Assembly: GCF_014205675.1 (NCBI RefSeq)
Contig: NZ_JACIIX010000005.1
Location: forward strand, 168,312-232,311
DNA from: Novispirillum itersonii
GTDB taxonomy: Bacteria; Pseudomonadota; Alphaproteobacteria; Rhodospirillales; Rhodospirillaceae
Length of the DNA stretch: 64,000 nucleotides
Direction of reading: 5' to 3'
Made by a program: the position numbers and the translations under genes. Within the stretch, counting starts at the first letter, position 1; each line of letters starts with the position of its first letter. The notes under the pieces were generated by a model. It did not search any database. It worked only from the letters and a program-made list of their open reading frames with translations, and was not told the DNA's origin. This document shows, in pieces, positions 9,448 through 18,223 of the stretch.

Positions 9448-10362
9448 TTACAGATAGCCCAGACGCTCCATCACCGGCCCGTGATCGGCCTCAATCCGGG
9501 CAACCTGCCGTGCGGTCAGCCCGTCCCGCCAGCCGCCGCTGGTCCCCTGCCGGAAAAAGACCGCCGCTTCCGGCGGACGCTCCCGGAAACCGGCCTGTAC
9601 CTCCTGCCCGCGCAGGGTGGCGAACCGGGTGGCCTCGACCGCCCCGGCCACCGCCGCCTCGGAACAGGCTTCCCCTTCCGGCCCCAGCAACGGGATGACC
9701 CGCCGCAGCACCGCCGCCAGATCGGCCAGCATCTCCTCGTACCGGACGGTGATCACCGGATACAGCGTCTGATCCATCCAGCTGACGGCATGGCCGCTCC
9801 AGGTCCGCAACGGCTGAGAAACCTGTCTCTTCCCACCGCTGCGCCCGGCGGACAGCATCGCCTCCGGGTCGGCCATCAGGGCAATCACGCTGTCGATACT
9901 GTGCCCCTGATGGGCGGCAAACGAGACCGCAACATCCCGGGGATCGCGGACGATGTGGATCGCCGCCCGGGTCACGTCGGGGGGGAATAGCGGACCCGCG
10001 CCGGTTTCCGTCAGGCAGGCCTCATGCACTTTCCAGCACAGGCCATCCGGCAGGATGCCTGCCAGAACCCGGAACACCGCCGGACGCGCCGCCAGAATTT
10101 CATCCGGCAGCAGATCCCCGGAATCAATGGCCGCCGCCAGATCGAAATGAAAACGCGAGGAGGAAATCGCCTCCTCTTCCGCGCCGAAGACATTGATATC
10201 CACCGCAGCCCCGCCGCGCCTGAGACTGTCCAGCGCCAGACGCATCCAGGTATTTCCCGACTTGGGATAGGAGGCCAGCCAGAGGAACCGCGACAGCGGG
10301 CGGCCTGCCGGGGGCAGCGCCGGGGAGTGGGCCGGAGAAGGAAACAGAGCGTCACCCGGCAC
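9448..10362 (-). CDS. Sulfotransferase of the RiPP locus
   Basis: About 304 residues when started at the GTG that overlaps the end of the kinase gene by 11 bases. An upstream in-frame ATG would add 57 residues translated from inside the kinase gene and is unlikely. The PAPS 5'-phosphosulfate loop YPKSGNTW is at residues 32-39. The 3'-phosphate motif region is IVRDPRDVAVSFAAHQGHS. The C-terminal GxxGxW-like element appears as TSGGWRDGLT. These place it in the PAPS-dependent sulfotransferase family. Being the last gene of an overlapping PqqD-kinase-sulfotransferase operon, it probably O-sulfonates a Ser or Thr of the peptide, or the modified peptide (inference). Confidence 0.8.
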   Translation of the reverse strand: MPGDALFPSPAHSPALPPAGRPLSRFLWLASYPKSGNTWMRLALDSLRRGGAAVDINVFGAEEEAISSSRFHFDLAAAIDSGDLLPDEILAARPAVFRVLAGILPDGLCWKVHEACLTETGAGPLFPPDVTRAAIHIVRDPRDVAVSFAAHQGHSIDSVIALMADPEAMLSAGRSGGKRQVSQPLRTWSGHAVSWMDQTLYPVITVRYEEMLADLAAVLRRVIPLLGPEGEACSEAAVAGAVEATRFATLRGQEVQAGFRERPPEAAVFFRQGTSGGWRDGLTARQVARIEADHGPVMERLGYL

Positions 10363-11314
10363 CGGAGGACCCTTCCCTGATGAAAGTGGCGCGCAGGTGA
10401 TCCGGCAGGGCCGCCGCAAAGGCATCCAGCCGGGCAAGATCCGCCGGACGCCGCAGGGTCGCCAGCGCAACCCCCGATGCCAGCCGCACCAGATCATGGA
10501 ACAGCCCGTCTTCCGGGCGCAGCCAGCCTGCAATCTCGGCGCGGTAGACAGACCGCCGCAGCACCAGCAGCCCGGTGCCGCCCCGCAACGGCGACAGCAG
10601 CGGCTGCCCCGGCTTTTTCTCTGTGGTCAGATGGATCGCCGCCGCCACCGGCAAGGGCCGGGGGCAGAACCGCGCCGCCAGATCACAGGAAAACTTCTCG
10701 ATCTCTCCGGCCTGCCGCACCCGCTCCCCTGCCGTCAGGCCCAGCGCCGTCAGGCTGTCCTGCCACAGTTTTTGCCGGGGGTAGGACGGAACCGCCAGCG
10801 GTGGCCCGTCAGGGGGCAGCAGCACCGGGGTCACATCATCGGACAGCACCCGCAGGCCCTGTGCGGCCAGGGCCGCCGCCAGCGTTGACTTGCCCTGCCC
10901 GGACGGCCCGCAGAACAGGATGGCCTGACCGTCCAGCTCCACACAGCTGCCATGCAGCGGCAGGATGCGGCGCTGATGGCACAGAACCCCCAGCCCGCTG
11001 CCCAGCAGGAACAGGGCAATATCCGGTGCCCCGACATCGATCAGCGGGTCAACCGTCACCTCGGCCCCGCCACGGATCTGCATCCGCACCACGTCGGGGA
11101 CCGTCACCCAGCCGGTGCCATCCGCCGCGATCCGCATGAAGGCCCGCTGAAACGGCAGCCCCTCCGGCACCGCCACCCGGCCAATGCGGATGGTGATATC
11201 GGGTGGCCGGTCGTCACCGGACCACGGCAGCAGGGCGGGTAACGGCACCGCCGACCGCACCCGCCAGCCGCACAGCGTCACATCACGGCCCATGTTCTGA
11301 GAGTCTGCCGTCAC
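10352..11314 (-). CDS. HPr-kinase-like serine kinase of the RiPP locus
   Basis: A 320-residue protein with a P-loop GPSGQGKST at residues 136-144. It also has the preceding LHGSCVELDG element and the acidic pair in VLSDDVTPV (Asp159/160), the arrangement of HPr kinase catalytic domains. The segment PSYPRQKLWQDS resembles lasso-associated kinases such as those of the paeninodin type. Those enzymes phosphorylate the C-terminal serine of the precursor, and the candidate precursor here ends in Ser. The first ~110 residues are an added domain typical of the RiPP-associated branch. The gene overlaps the upstream PqqD-like gene by 4 bases (ATGA) and the downstream sulfotransferase by 11. A PTS regulatory HprK is unlikely because no HPr or PTS genes are near. 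Confidence 0.8.
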   Translation of the reverse strand: MTADSQNMGRDVTLCGWRVRSAVPLPALLPWSGDDRPPDITIRIGRVAVPEGLPFQRAFMRIAADGTGWVTVPDVVRMQIRGGAEVTVDPLIDVGAPDIALFLLGSGLGVLCHQRRILPLHGSCVELDGQAILFCGPSGQGKSTLAAALAAQGLRVLSDDVTPVLLPPDGPPLAVPSYPRQKLWQDSLTALGLTAGERVRQAGEIEKFSCDLAARFCPRPLPVAAAIHLTTEKKPGQPLLSPLRGGTGLLVLRRSVYRAEIAGWLRPEDGLFHDLVRLASGVALATLRRPADLARLDAFAAALPDHLRATFIREGSSGAG

Positions 11315-11607
11315 TCAGCCTGCTCCGGCTGAACCAGCAGCAATCCCAGATCAACCAGCCGGGTCAGTGCGGCCCGCGTCTCCCCGGCAATGATGGCCGG
11401 ATCCCCGTCATAGGCCTCCAGCAGTCCGGCGATCAGCGTGCCCACCGGAACCGGCCGCTCCAGCCGCGCCCAGAGGGCGGCCGCCACCGGATTCAGGCTG
11501 AAATACTGCCCGGTCAGCGGATCCAACATCACCAGATCGTCATCAAGCACCGTACTCGGGACGTCCCCCCGGCGGACAAGAACAGAGGCGTCGGAAAGAG
11601 GCAACAT
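11311..11607 (-). CDS. PqqD-like RiPP recognition element protein (B1)
   Basis: A 98-residue PqqD-family protein: beta strands with VLDDDLVMLDPLTGQYFSLNPVAAALW, then a helical half with LIAGLLEAYDGDP. This is the winged-helix RiPP recognition element that binds leader peptides and delivers them to processing enzymes. In lasso systems it is the B1 protein that partners a separate B2 protease. It is the first gene of the minus-strand operon and overlaps the kinase start. A B2 transglutaminase-like protease is not found anywhere in 5800-12300. The 174 bases upstream should hold the divergent promoters of this operon and of the copper-protein gene. Confidence 0.82.
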   Translation of the reverse strand: MLPLSDASVLVRRGDVPSTVLDDDLVMLDPLTGQYFSLNPVAAALWARLERPVPVGTLIAGLLEAYDGDPAIIAGETRAALTRLVDLGLLLVQPEQAE

Positions 11608-11781
11608 CAGTAGATCCGAATAGAATGACGACGAACATTTTCAACCGAACATAACACTCCTGACGCCTGAAAAACAGGCGCAGATAAAAGAGGCCATAGC
11701 GATAAAACAGGATTATCCTGCCGTCCGCATAAAACCGGACCGTCCGACAGGAAGGGGGCGGCAGGACCATGGAGACCCGTT

Positions 11782-12264
11782 ATGCAGTATGACCGCCGTA
11801 CATTTTTCAAGGCCGCCGGCGCGGCGACTCTGGTGGCAACCGCCTCCGGGGCGGCACTGGCCAGCGGCACCCAGATGGACCACAGCAGCCATTCCGGCAT
11901 GGACCACAGCCATATGCATGCCGCAGTGGCGGTCAACGCCGCCCTGCAGAAAACCGCCCTCGCCTGCATCGAAGCCGGGCAACTGTGCCTGAACCACTGC
12001 CTGAGCAGCTTTGCCGCCGGGGATCTGTCGATGGCCGGGTGTGCCCGCAGCGTCGATCAGATGCTGGCGGTCTGCGCCACACTGGCCAAACTGGCCAGCA
12101 CCGGTTCGCCCCTGCTGCCCGCCATGGCCAAGGCCGTTGCCCTGCCGATGTGTCTGGAATGCGAGCAGGAATGCCGCAAGCACGCGGACAGGCACGCCGA
12201 GTGCAAAGCCTGCGCCGATGCCTGCAAAGCCTGCGCCGAGGAATGCAGGAAGCTGGCGGCCTGA
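11782..12264 (+). CDS. Exported four-helix copper storage protein (Csp/DUF326)
   Basis: A 160-residue protein. The N-terminal DRRTFFKAAGAATLVATAS is a twin-arginine-type signal with RR at residues 4-5. A Met/His/Asp-rich linker follows (MDHSSHSGMDHSHMH). The rest has regularly spaced cysteines (CIEAGQLCLNHC, CAR, CAT, MCLECEQEC, CKACADACKACAEEC) as in the four-helix bundle Csp proteins, which line their core with thiols to hold many Cu(I) ions. Tat export suggests a periplasmic Csp1-like role in copper storage. It runs divergently from the RiPP operon and has no visible link to it. Confidence 0.85.
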   Translation: MQYDRRTFFKAAGAATLVATASGAALASGTQMDHSSHSGMDHSHMHAAVAVNAALQKTALACIEAGQLCLNHCLSSFAAGDLSMAGCARSVDQMLAVCATLAKLASTGSPLLPAMAKAVALPMCLECEQECRKHADRHAECKACADACKACAEECRKLAA

Positions 12265-12331
12265 TTTTACCGCGACGCGGGCAAACGGACGGGAGCAGCG
12301 CCGGTTTTTCAGACGCTGCCCCCGCCCGACC

Positions 12332-13264
12332 TTACCCACCCGCGCTTTTGTGCGCCGCCATCTGCGCCAGTTTCTCCCGCACATCCAGCAGATCGCGCCA
12401 TGCCATCCGCTTCTGCACCGGGGACCGCAGCAGATAGGCGGGGTGGAAGGTGGCAATCGCCGGAACCGGATGCGACAGGCCGGGGGTCTGATAGGCCCGC
12501 CAGCGGCCCCGCAGGCGGGTGATGCCTTCATTGACCGCGAACAGCGCCTTGGCCGACAGGCCGCCGACCAGCAGGATCACCTGCGGCTGCACCAGTTCAA
12601 TATGCCGGATCAGGAACGGCAGACACACCGCCACCTCGGCATCAGTCGGCACCCGGTTGCCGGGGGGCCGCCACGGCAACACATTGGTGATATAGTAATC
12701 CGCACGCCCGGCAATGCCGATACTCTCCAGCATTTTATCCAGTAACTGGCCGCTTTCGCCGACGAAGGGTTTGCCCACCCGGTCCTCATCCCGGCCCGGC
12801 GCTTCGCCGATCACCATCAGCGGCGCTTTGGGGTTGCCGTCGGCAAACACGGTGGAGCTGGCGGTGATTTTCAGCGGGCAGCCGTCGAAGCCTTCCACCG
12901 CCGCCTTCAGCTGTTCCAACGTCGTGCAGGCCTGTGCGGTGTGGGTGGCGGTGCCCAGCGCCTGATGCGGGTCAGCGGCCAGCGCCGGGGCACTGGGCCG
13001 CACGGCGGCAGCGGGAAAGCTGACCGGGGGTGTCTGCACCTGCACCGCGCTGGCCCGGGGTTCCGGCGTGCCCGCCATAGCCGCCACCGGGGCGGACTGC
13101 CGGGCCGCCGCCTGTGCCGCGCTCTGGGCATAACGGTCCAGCGGGGCCTCGGCGATGCAGTCATCAACCCCGGCCTCCAGATACCACTGCAACAGCGCCA
13201 CATCCCCGGCAAAGCCGAAGGCGGCGGCATCAAAGTCTGCGGCGGAAACGGAGGGATACGACAC
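12332..13264 (-). CDS. Uracil-DNA glycosylase, family 4-like
   Basis: Removes uracil from DNA in base excision repair. The body shows IGEAPGRDEDRVGKPFVGES (uracil-binding motif), ITNVLPWRPPGNR, and the C-terminal FHPAYLLRSP motif. I start at a GTG giving 310 residues; a longer frame would reach 13402 with a low-complexity extension. A variable Ala/Pro-rich segment of about 90 residues precedes the catalytic domain. In place of the usual CxxC before the core there is only FDGC, so the first iron-sulfur ligand looks missing. This is a variation I recall in other alphaproteobacterial members. Confidence 0.82.
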   Translation of the reverse strand: MSYPSVSAADFDAAAFGFAGDVALLQWYLEAGVDDCIAEAPLDRYAQSAAQAAARQSAPVAAMAGTPEPRASAVQVQTPPVSFPAAAVRPSAPALAADPHQALGTATHTAQACTTLEQLKAAVEGFDGCPLKITASSTVFADGNPKAPLMVIGEAPGRDEDRVGKPFVGESGQLLDKMLESIGIAGRADYYITNVLPWRPPGNRVPTDAEVAVCLPFLIRHIELVQPQVILLVGGLSAKALFAVNEGITRLRGRWRAYQTPGLSHPVPAIATFHPAYLLRSPVQKRMAWRDLLDVREKLAQMAAHKSAGG

Positions 13265-13548
13265 GGGGATCAGACATCCTGCACCGGAAAGGAACCATGC
13301 CGCCGTATTACCATAGGCGGCGGGGAGTCTGCCACCGGCCTTTCCGCCGTCCCGCCCCATGCAGGCCCCATGCAGGCCATCACCGGAGAAAATGGGACCC
13401 ATAACGCTACGTCAGGCTTTTCTGGAAAGCGTCACGCAATTATGCTGGCGCGCGTGTATGCACTGCACACAGTCTGGGAAGGCCGGGCCAGGGCCTTCGT
13501 TGACACCGTAAGACGCACCCATAACCCTTGCGTGAAGAGAGAGAGAGT

Positions 13549-15186
13549 ATGGAACGGGAGTCGATGGAATTTGATGTTGTGATCGTTGGCGGGGGGCCGT
13601 CCGGCCTCAGCGCGGCGATCCGCCTCAAACAACTGGCCCAGGCCGATGGCGCTGACGTTTCGGTCTGCGTGATCGAAAAGGGCTCCGAGATCGGGGCACA
13701 TATCCTGTCGGGGGCGGTGATCGAGCCGCGCGCCCTGAACGAACTGATTCCGGACTGGAAGGAAAAGGGTGCGCCGCTGAACACCCCGGCCACCGATGAC
13801 AACTTCCTGTTCCTGACCAAAACCAAGGCCTTCAAGCTGCCGACCCCGCCGCAGATGCACGGGGCGGGCAACTACATCGTCTCGCTGGGCAATGTCACCC
13901 GCTGGCTGGGCCAGCAGGCGGAAGAGCTGGGCGTGGAAATCTACCCCGGTTTCGCCGGGGCCGAGGTGCTGTACGACGATACCGGCGCGGTGCGCGGCGT
14001 CGCCACCGGAGACATGGGCCTGACCCGCGACGGCGAGCAGGGCCCGATGTACCAGCCGGGGATGGAACTGCTGGCCAAGCAGACCATTTTCGCCGAAGGC
14101 TGCCGGGGGTCCCTCGCCAAGCAGCTGACCGACAAATACGGCCTGCGCGACGGTGTTGACCCGCAGACCTACGGCATCGGCATCAAGGAACTGTGGGAAG
14201 TCGAGCCGTCGAAGCATCAGCCGGGCAAGGTGGTGCACACCATCGGCTGGCCGGTGAAGACCGATACCTACGGCGGGTCGTTCCTCTACCATCTGGAAAA
14301 CAATCAGGTCGCCGTCGGCTTCGTGATCGGGCTGGATTATGCCAACCCGCACCTGTCGCCGTTCGATGAGTTCCAGCGCTTCAAGACCCACCCGGAAATC
14401 CGCAAGACCTTCGAAGGCGGCCGCCGCATTGCCTATGGTGCCCGCGCCCTGAACGAAGGCGGCTTCCAGTCGATCCCCAAGCTGACCTTCCCCGGTGGGG
14501 TGACCATCGGCTGTTCCGCCGGGTTCCTCAACGTGCCGAAGATCAAGGGCACCCACACCGCCATGAAGTCCGGCATGGTCGCCGCCGAAGCGATCTTCGA
14601 GGCCCTGAAGGCCGATGCCGCCGCCGGAAAGGAAGTCACCGCCTACACCGACATGATGAAGAAGTCGTGGGTGTGGCCGGAACTGCACGAAGTGCGCAAC
14701 ATCCGCCCGTCGTTCCATAAGGGCCTGCTGTTCGGCCTCGGCTATTCCGCCCTGTCGACCTATGTCTTCAAGGGCAAGGAGCCGTGGACCTTCCGCAACC
14801 ACGACGACCACACCTGCCTGCGTCCGGCGTCGGAAATGCCGAAGATCGAGTATCCGAAGCCCGATGGCGTCGTCAGCTTCGACAAGCTGTCGTCGGTGTT
14901 CCTGTCGTCCACCAACCACGAGGAAGACCAGCCCTGCCACCTGACCCTGAAGAACAAGGATGTTCCGGTCGGGGTCAACCTGAAGGTGTTCGACGGCCCG
15001 GAACAGCGGTTCTGTCCGGCTGGCGTGTATGAATATGTTGACGATGCCGCGACGAACGGTAAACGTCTTCAGATCAACGCGCAGAACTGCGTGCACTGTA
15101 AGACCTGCGATATCAAGGATCCGACCCAGAACATCAACTGGGTGGTCCCGCAGGGGGGCGAAGGGCCGAACTACCCCAATATGTAA
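13549..15186 (+). CDS. Electron transfer flavoprotein-ubiquinone oxidoreductase
   Basis: A 545-residue enzyme that passes electrons from ETF (fed by acyl-CoA and amino-acid dehydrogenases) to the membrane quinone pool. The N-terminal FAD motif is [17 protein letters not shown]. The C-terminal 4Fe-4S ligands are in RFCPAGVYE and [14 protein letters not shown]. Length and both ends match the family. The ATG at 13549 follows a GAGAGAGAG ribosome-binding stretch; another in-frame ATG follows at 13564. The gene is divergent from the uracil-DNA glycosylase and is followed by the TPR lipoprotein after 43 bases. Confidence 0.95.
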   Translation: MERESMEFDVVIVGGGPSGLSAAIRLKQLAQADGADVSVCVIEKGSEIGAHILSGAVIEPRALNELIPDWKEKGAPLNTPATDDNFLFLTKTKAFKLPTPPQMHGAGNYIVSLGNVTRWLGQQAEELGVEIYPGFAGAEVLYDDTGAVRGVATGDMGLTRDGEQGPMYQPGMELLAKQTIFAEGCRGSLAKQLTDKYGLRDGVDPQTYGIGIKELWEVEPSKHQPGKVVHTIGWPVKTDTYGGSFLYHLENNQVAVGFVIGLDYANPHLSPFDEFQRFKTHPEIRKTFEGGRRIAYGARALNEGGFQSIPKLTFPGGVTIGCSAGFLNVPKIKGTHTAMKSGMVAAEAIFEALKADAAAGKEVTAYTDMMKKSWVWPELHEVRNIRPSFHKGLLFGLGYSALSTYVFKGKEPWTFRNHDDHTCLRPASEMPKIEYPKPDGVVSFDKLSSVFLSSTNHEEDQPCHLTLKNKDVPVGVNLKVFDGPEQRFCPAGVYEYVDDAATNGKRLQINAQNCVHCKTCDIKDPTQNINWVVPQGGEGPNYPNM

Positions 15187-15229
15187 GGCCTGCCCTGTCC
15201 GTACTTTAAAGAAGAGGTTGACTGGTCGA

Positions 15230-17116
15230 GTGAGCGCGCATCTGTCCTTCCGTCGCCGGGGCACTGCCCCCACCCTCCCTCGGCCCACCTCTGCCGATCG
15301 CCGGATCCAGCGGGGTAACACCCCGCTGGCTGGTCTCCCGCTGTCACGGCTGGCGCTGGTTCTGGCGCTGGCCGTGATGCCCGCCGCCTGCGGCGGGGCC
15401 GTGGGCAGCGAACCCGCCCCGGGGGCAGGATCCGACGCCAGCCCGGTGATTTCCTCCCCGGTGCAGGTGGCTGCCGCCGACGGGGTGCGGGGCACCGCCC
15501 CGGCCTATACCTCGGTCTATGGCCGCTATCTGGCCGGGCGTCAGGCCCAGTTTAACGACGACTCTGCCGGGGCTGCCGCCAATTACGTCGCCGCCCTGCA
15601 AAAGGACCCTGATAATCCGCTGCTGATCCGCCGCGCCTGGTTCTTCCTGCTGGTGGAAGGCCGGATGCCGGAAGCGATGGCGCTGGCCCGCAAGGCAATG
15701 GTGCTGGACCCGGAGTCCACCGTCTCGCCGCTGGTGGTGGCGGTCGGGCTGGCCGATGAAGGCAAGTGGACCGATGCCCTGATCACCCTGAAGGATCTGG
15801 AGCCGGTCGGCCTGAACAGCTTCCTGCTGCCGCTGACCCGGGCGTGGATCCTACAGGGGCAGGACAAGGCCGAAGCGGCGGTGAAGGCCATGGACAGCAT
15901 GAAGGACCAGCCGCATCTGGCCCCGCTGTACCACTTCCACGCCGGGATGATTTACGACCTGTCCAACCGCCCGGGACAGGCGTGGCCGGAATACGAAAAG
16001 GTGCTGAACGACGAAGGCAGCATCACCCTGCGCGCCGTGCAGGTGGGCGCTGACTTCCTGCGCCGCCACAACCGGCTGCCGGAGGCCGAGGCCCTGTTTG
16101 CCCGCTACCGCGCCACCCATCCGGGTTCGGCACTGGTGGAAGCGGCGTGGGCCGACTTCAAGAATGGCAAGGAAAAGCCGCTGCGCAGCACCCGCGATGG
16201 TCTGGCGGAAGCGATGTACGGCTCAGCCACCTCGGTGGCGGAAGCCCAGTCTTATGACACCGCGCAGGCGTTCGCCCGGCTGGCGCTGATGCTGCGCCCG
16301 GATTTCCCCTACGCCGATATGCTGGTCGGCGACCTGCTGGCCCGTCAGGGCCGCTTCGCCGATGCCGCCGCCCAGTATGCCGCCGTGCCGAAGACGGCGC
16401 AGACGTGGTTCCCGGTGCGCCTGAAGCTGGCCGAGATTTATCAGGAACTGAACCGCACCGAAGAGGCGCGGAAGATCCTGACCGATCTGGCCACCCAGTA
16501 CCCCCATGCCGCCGACCCGCTGAGCGATATGGGCGAGCTGGAACGCCGCCTGAAGCACTGGGATGCCGCCGCCGCCGCCTACCGCAAGGCGATCGAGCGC
16601 CTCGGCACCCCGGCGCGCGCCCACTGGCCGGTGTGGTACAGCCTGGGCATCGCGCTGGAACGCGGCAAGCGCTGGCCGGAAGCCGAACAGGCCTTCAAGA
16701 CCGCCCTGTCGCTGGAAAAAGACCAGCCGAACGTCCTGAATTACCTTGGGTATTCGTGGATTGACCGGGGGATGAACCTTCAGGAAGGCAAGGCGCTGAT
16801 CGAACGCGCCGTCGCCCAGCGCCCCAACGACGGTTATATCGTCGACAGTCTGGGCTGGGCCCTGTACCTGCTGGGCGACTACCCCGGCGCGGTGCGGGAA
16901 CTGGAACGCGCCATCACCCTGAAACCGGCTGACCCGACCATCAACGATCATCTGGGCGATGCCCTGTGGCAGGTGGGCCGGGAAAACGAGGCCCGCTTCC
17001 AGTGGCAGCGGGCGCTGGACCTGAAGCCGGAACCGGAGGATCTGGAGGCGATCACCGCCAAGATCAAGGCCGGACGCCTGCTGAAGACCGAGACCAGCAA
17101 AAAAGCCAAGCCCTGA
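15230..17116 (+). CDS. TPR-repeat lipoprotein
   Basis: About 628 residues from a GTG start placed after AAGAAGAGG. After a basic, Pro-rich N-terminus of ~40 residues comes a hydrophobic stretch ending PAAC, a lipoprotein signal with the acylated cysteine near residue 54. The mature part is almost entirely tetratricopeptide helices, clearest in the second half (WPVWYSLGIALERGKRWPEA, NVLNYLGYSWIDRGMN, DSLGWALYLLGDYPGA). Such proteins scaffold envelope or secretion complexes; the partner is unknown. In related Rhodospirillales a gene of this type lies just upstream of ispE, as here. An earlier in-frame start inside the ETF-QO gene is rejected. Confidence 0.8.
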   Translation: MSAHLSFRRRGTAPTLPRPTSADRRIQRGNTPLAGLPLSRLALVLALAVMPAACGGAVGSEPAPGAGSDASPVISSPVQVAAADGVRGTAPAYTSVYGRYLAGRQAQFNDDSAGAAANYVAALQKDPDNPLLIRRAWFFLLVEGRMPEAMALARKAMVLDPESTVSPLVVAVGLADEGKWTDALITLKDLEPVGLNSFLLPLTRAWILQGQDKAEAAVKAMDSMKDQPHLAPLYHFHAGMIYDLSNRPGQAWPEYEKVLNDEGSITLRAVQVGADFLRRHNRLPEAEALFARYRATHPGSALVEAAWADFKNGKEKPLRSTRDGLAEAMYGSATSVAEAQSYDTAQAFARLALMLRPDFPYADMLVGDLLARQGRFADAAAQYAAVPKTAQTWFPVRLKLAEIYQELNRTEEARKILTDLATQYPHAADPLSDMGELERRLKHWDAAAAAYRKAIERLGTPARAHWPVWYSLGIALERGKRWPEAEQAFKTALSLEKDQPNVLNYLGYSWIDRGMNLQEGKALIERAVAQRPNDGYIVDSLGWALYLLGDYPGAVRELERAITLKPADPTINDHLGDALWQVGRENEARFQWQRALDLKPEPEDLEAITAKIKAGRLLKTETSKKAKP

Positions 17117-17192
17117 TCCGTCCCTCCCTCTTACACCCTGCTCCCCGGCCCCGCCCCCACGGCGGGCCGGGACCGGAACAGGAGTCCCTGTC

Positions 17193-18119
17193 ATGACTGC
17201 ATCCGCCCCCCTTATCCGCGTTGCCGCGCCGGCAAAGGTCAACCTGACCCTGCATGTGACCGGCAAACGGGACGATGGCTATCACCTGCTGGACAGTCTG
17301 GTGGTGTTCGCCGGGGTCTTCGACCGGGTGACGGTGGAACCTGCCGACAGCCTGAGCCTGACCGTGATCGGCCCGCAGGCGATCGGGCTGGGGGCGGTGC
17401 CGCCGCAGGATAATATCGTGCTGAAGGCGGCGCAGGCGCTGGCCGCTGCCACCGGCACCACCACCGGGGCAAAGATCACGCTGGAAAAGGCCCTGCCGGT
17501 GGCGGGGGGCATCGGCGGCGGCAGCGCTGACGCCGCCGCCACCCTGCGGGCGCTGATGGCCCTGTGGGATGTGACCCTGCCGCGCGAGGCGCTGATGGCG
17601 CTGGCAACCGGGCTGGGGGCTGATGTGCCGGTATGCCTGCGCGGCCGCCCGGCAGACATGAGCGGCATCGGCGAACAGCTGCGCGATGCGGTGCCGCTGC
17701 CGGGCTGCTGGCTGGTGCTGGTCAACCCGGGGGCCCAACTGTCCACCCCATCGGTGTTCCGCGCCCGCAGCGGGGCGTTCAGCGCCGCAATGCCGCTGGA
17801 AACGCCGCCGCGCGATCTCGATGATCTGGTGACAGGGCTGAAAACCCGCCGCAACGACCTGACCGCCGCCGCCATTTCGCTGGCCCCGGAGGTCGGGCTG
17901 TGTCTGGCGGCGCTGACCGCGCAGCCGGGCTGCCGCCTGAGCCGGATGTCCGGCAGCGGCGCCACCTGCTGGGGCCTGTTCGCCACCGAATACGATGCCC
18001 GCACCGCCGCCCGCGCCCTGCGCCAGCAGCAGCCGGGCTGGTGGATTGAACCGGCCCCGGTCCTGCCCGCCAGTGCCGACCCCTTTGCTCTGGCGGCGGA
18101 ACCGGTGCTGCGCCGCTGA
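17193..18119 (+). CDS. ispE: 4-diphosphocytidyl-2-C-methyl-D-erythritol kinase
   Basis: A 308-residue GHMP-superfamily kinase. It phosphorylates the 2-hydroxyl of CDP-methylerythritol in the non-mevalonate (MEP) isoprenoid pathway. Key elements are the N-terminal APAKVNLTLHVTGKRDDGYH, the ATP loop PVAGGIGGGSADAAATLRAL, and the C-terminal MSGSGATCWGLF. Start ATG has GGAG nearby (ACAGGAGTCCCTGTC). It lies 76 bases after the TPR lipoprotein gene, probably in the same transcript. Confidence 0.95.
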   Translation: MTASAPLIRVAAPAKVNLTLHVTGKRDDGYHLLDSLVVFAGVFDRVTVEPADSLSLTVIGPQAIGLGAVPPQDNIVLKAAQALAAATGTTTGAKITLEKALPVAGGIGGGSADAAATLRALMALWDVTLPREALMALATGLGADVPVCLRGRPADMSGIGEQLRDAVPLPGCWLVLVNPGAQLSTPSVFRARSGAFSAAMPLETPPRDLDDLVTGLKTRRNDLTAAAISLAPEVGLCLAALTAQPGCRLSRMSGSGATCWGLFATEYDARTAARALRQQQPGWWIEPAPVLPASADPFALAAEPVLRR

Positions 18120-18223
18120 ACGGTCAGCCCTCCCCTCCTCCGCATCCGCCCCCTGTCGGTGCGGGCGGGCTTATACCGAAGGTCCAGCTCGACACCCCCG
18201 CAGGGGCGGTCTACACCTCCTGC

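Noticed and set aside
10363-10533. 57-residue N-terminal extension of the sulfotransferase
   Set aside because: It would be translated from within the kinase gene and is Cys/Trp/Arg-rich; the overlapping GTG at 10362 is better placed.
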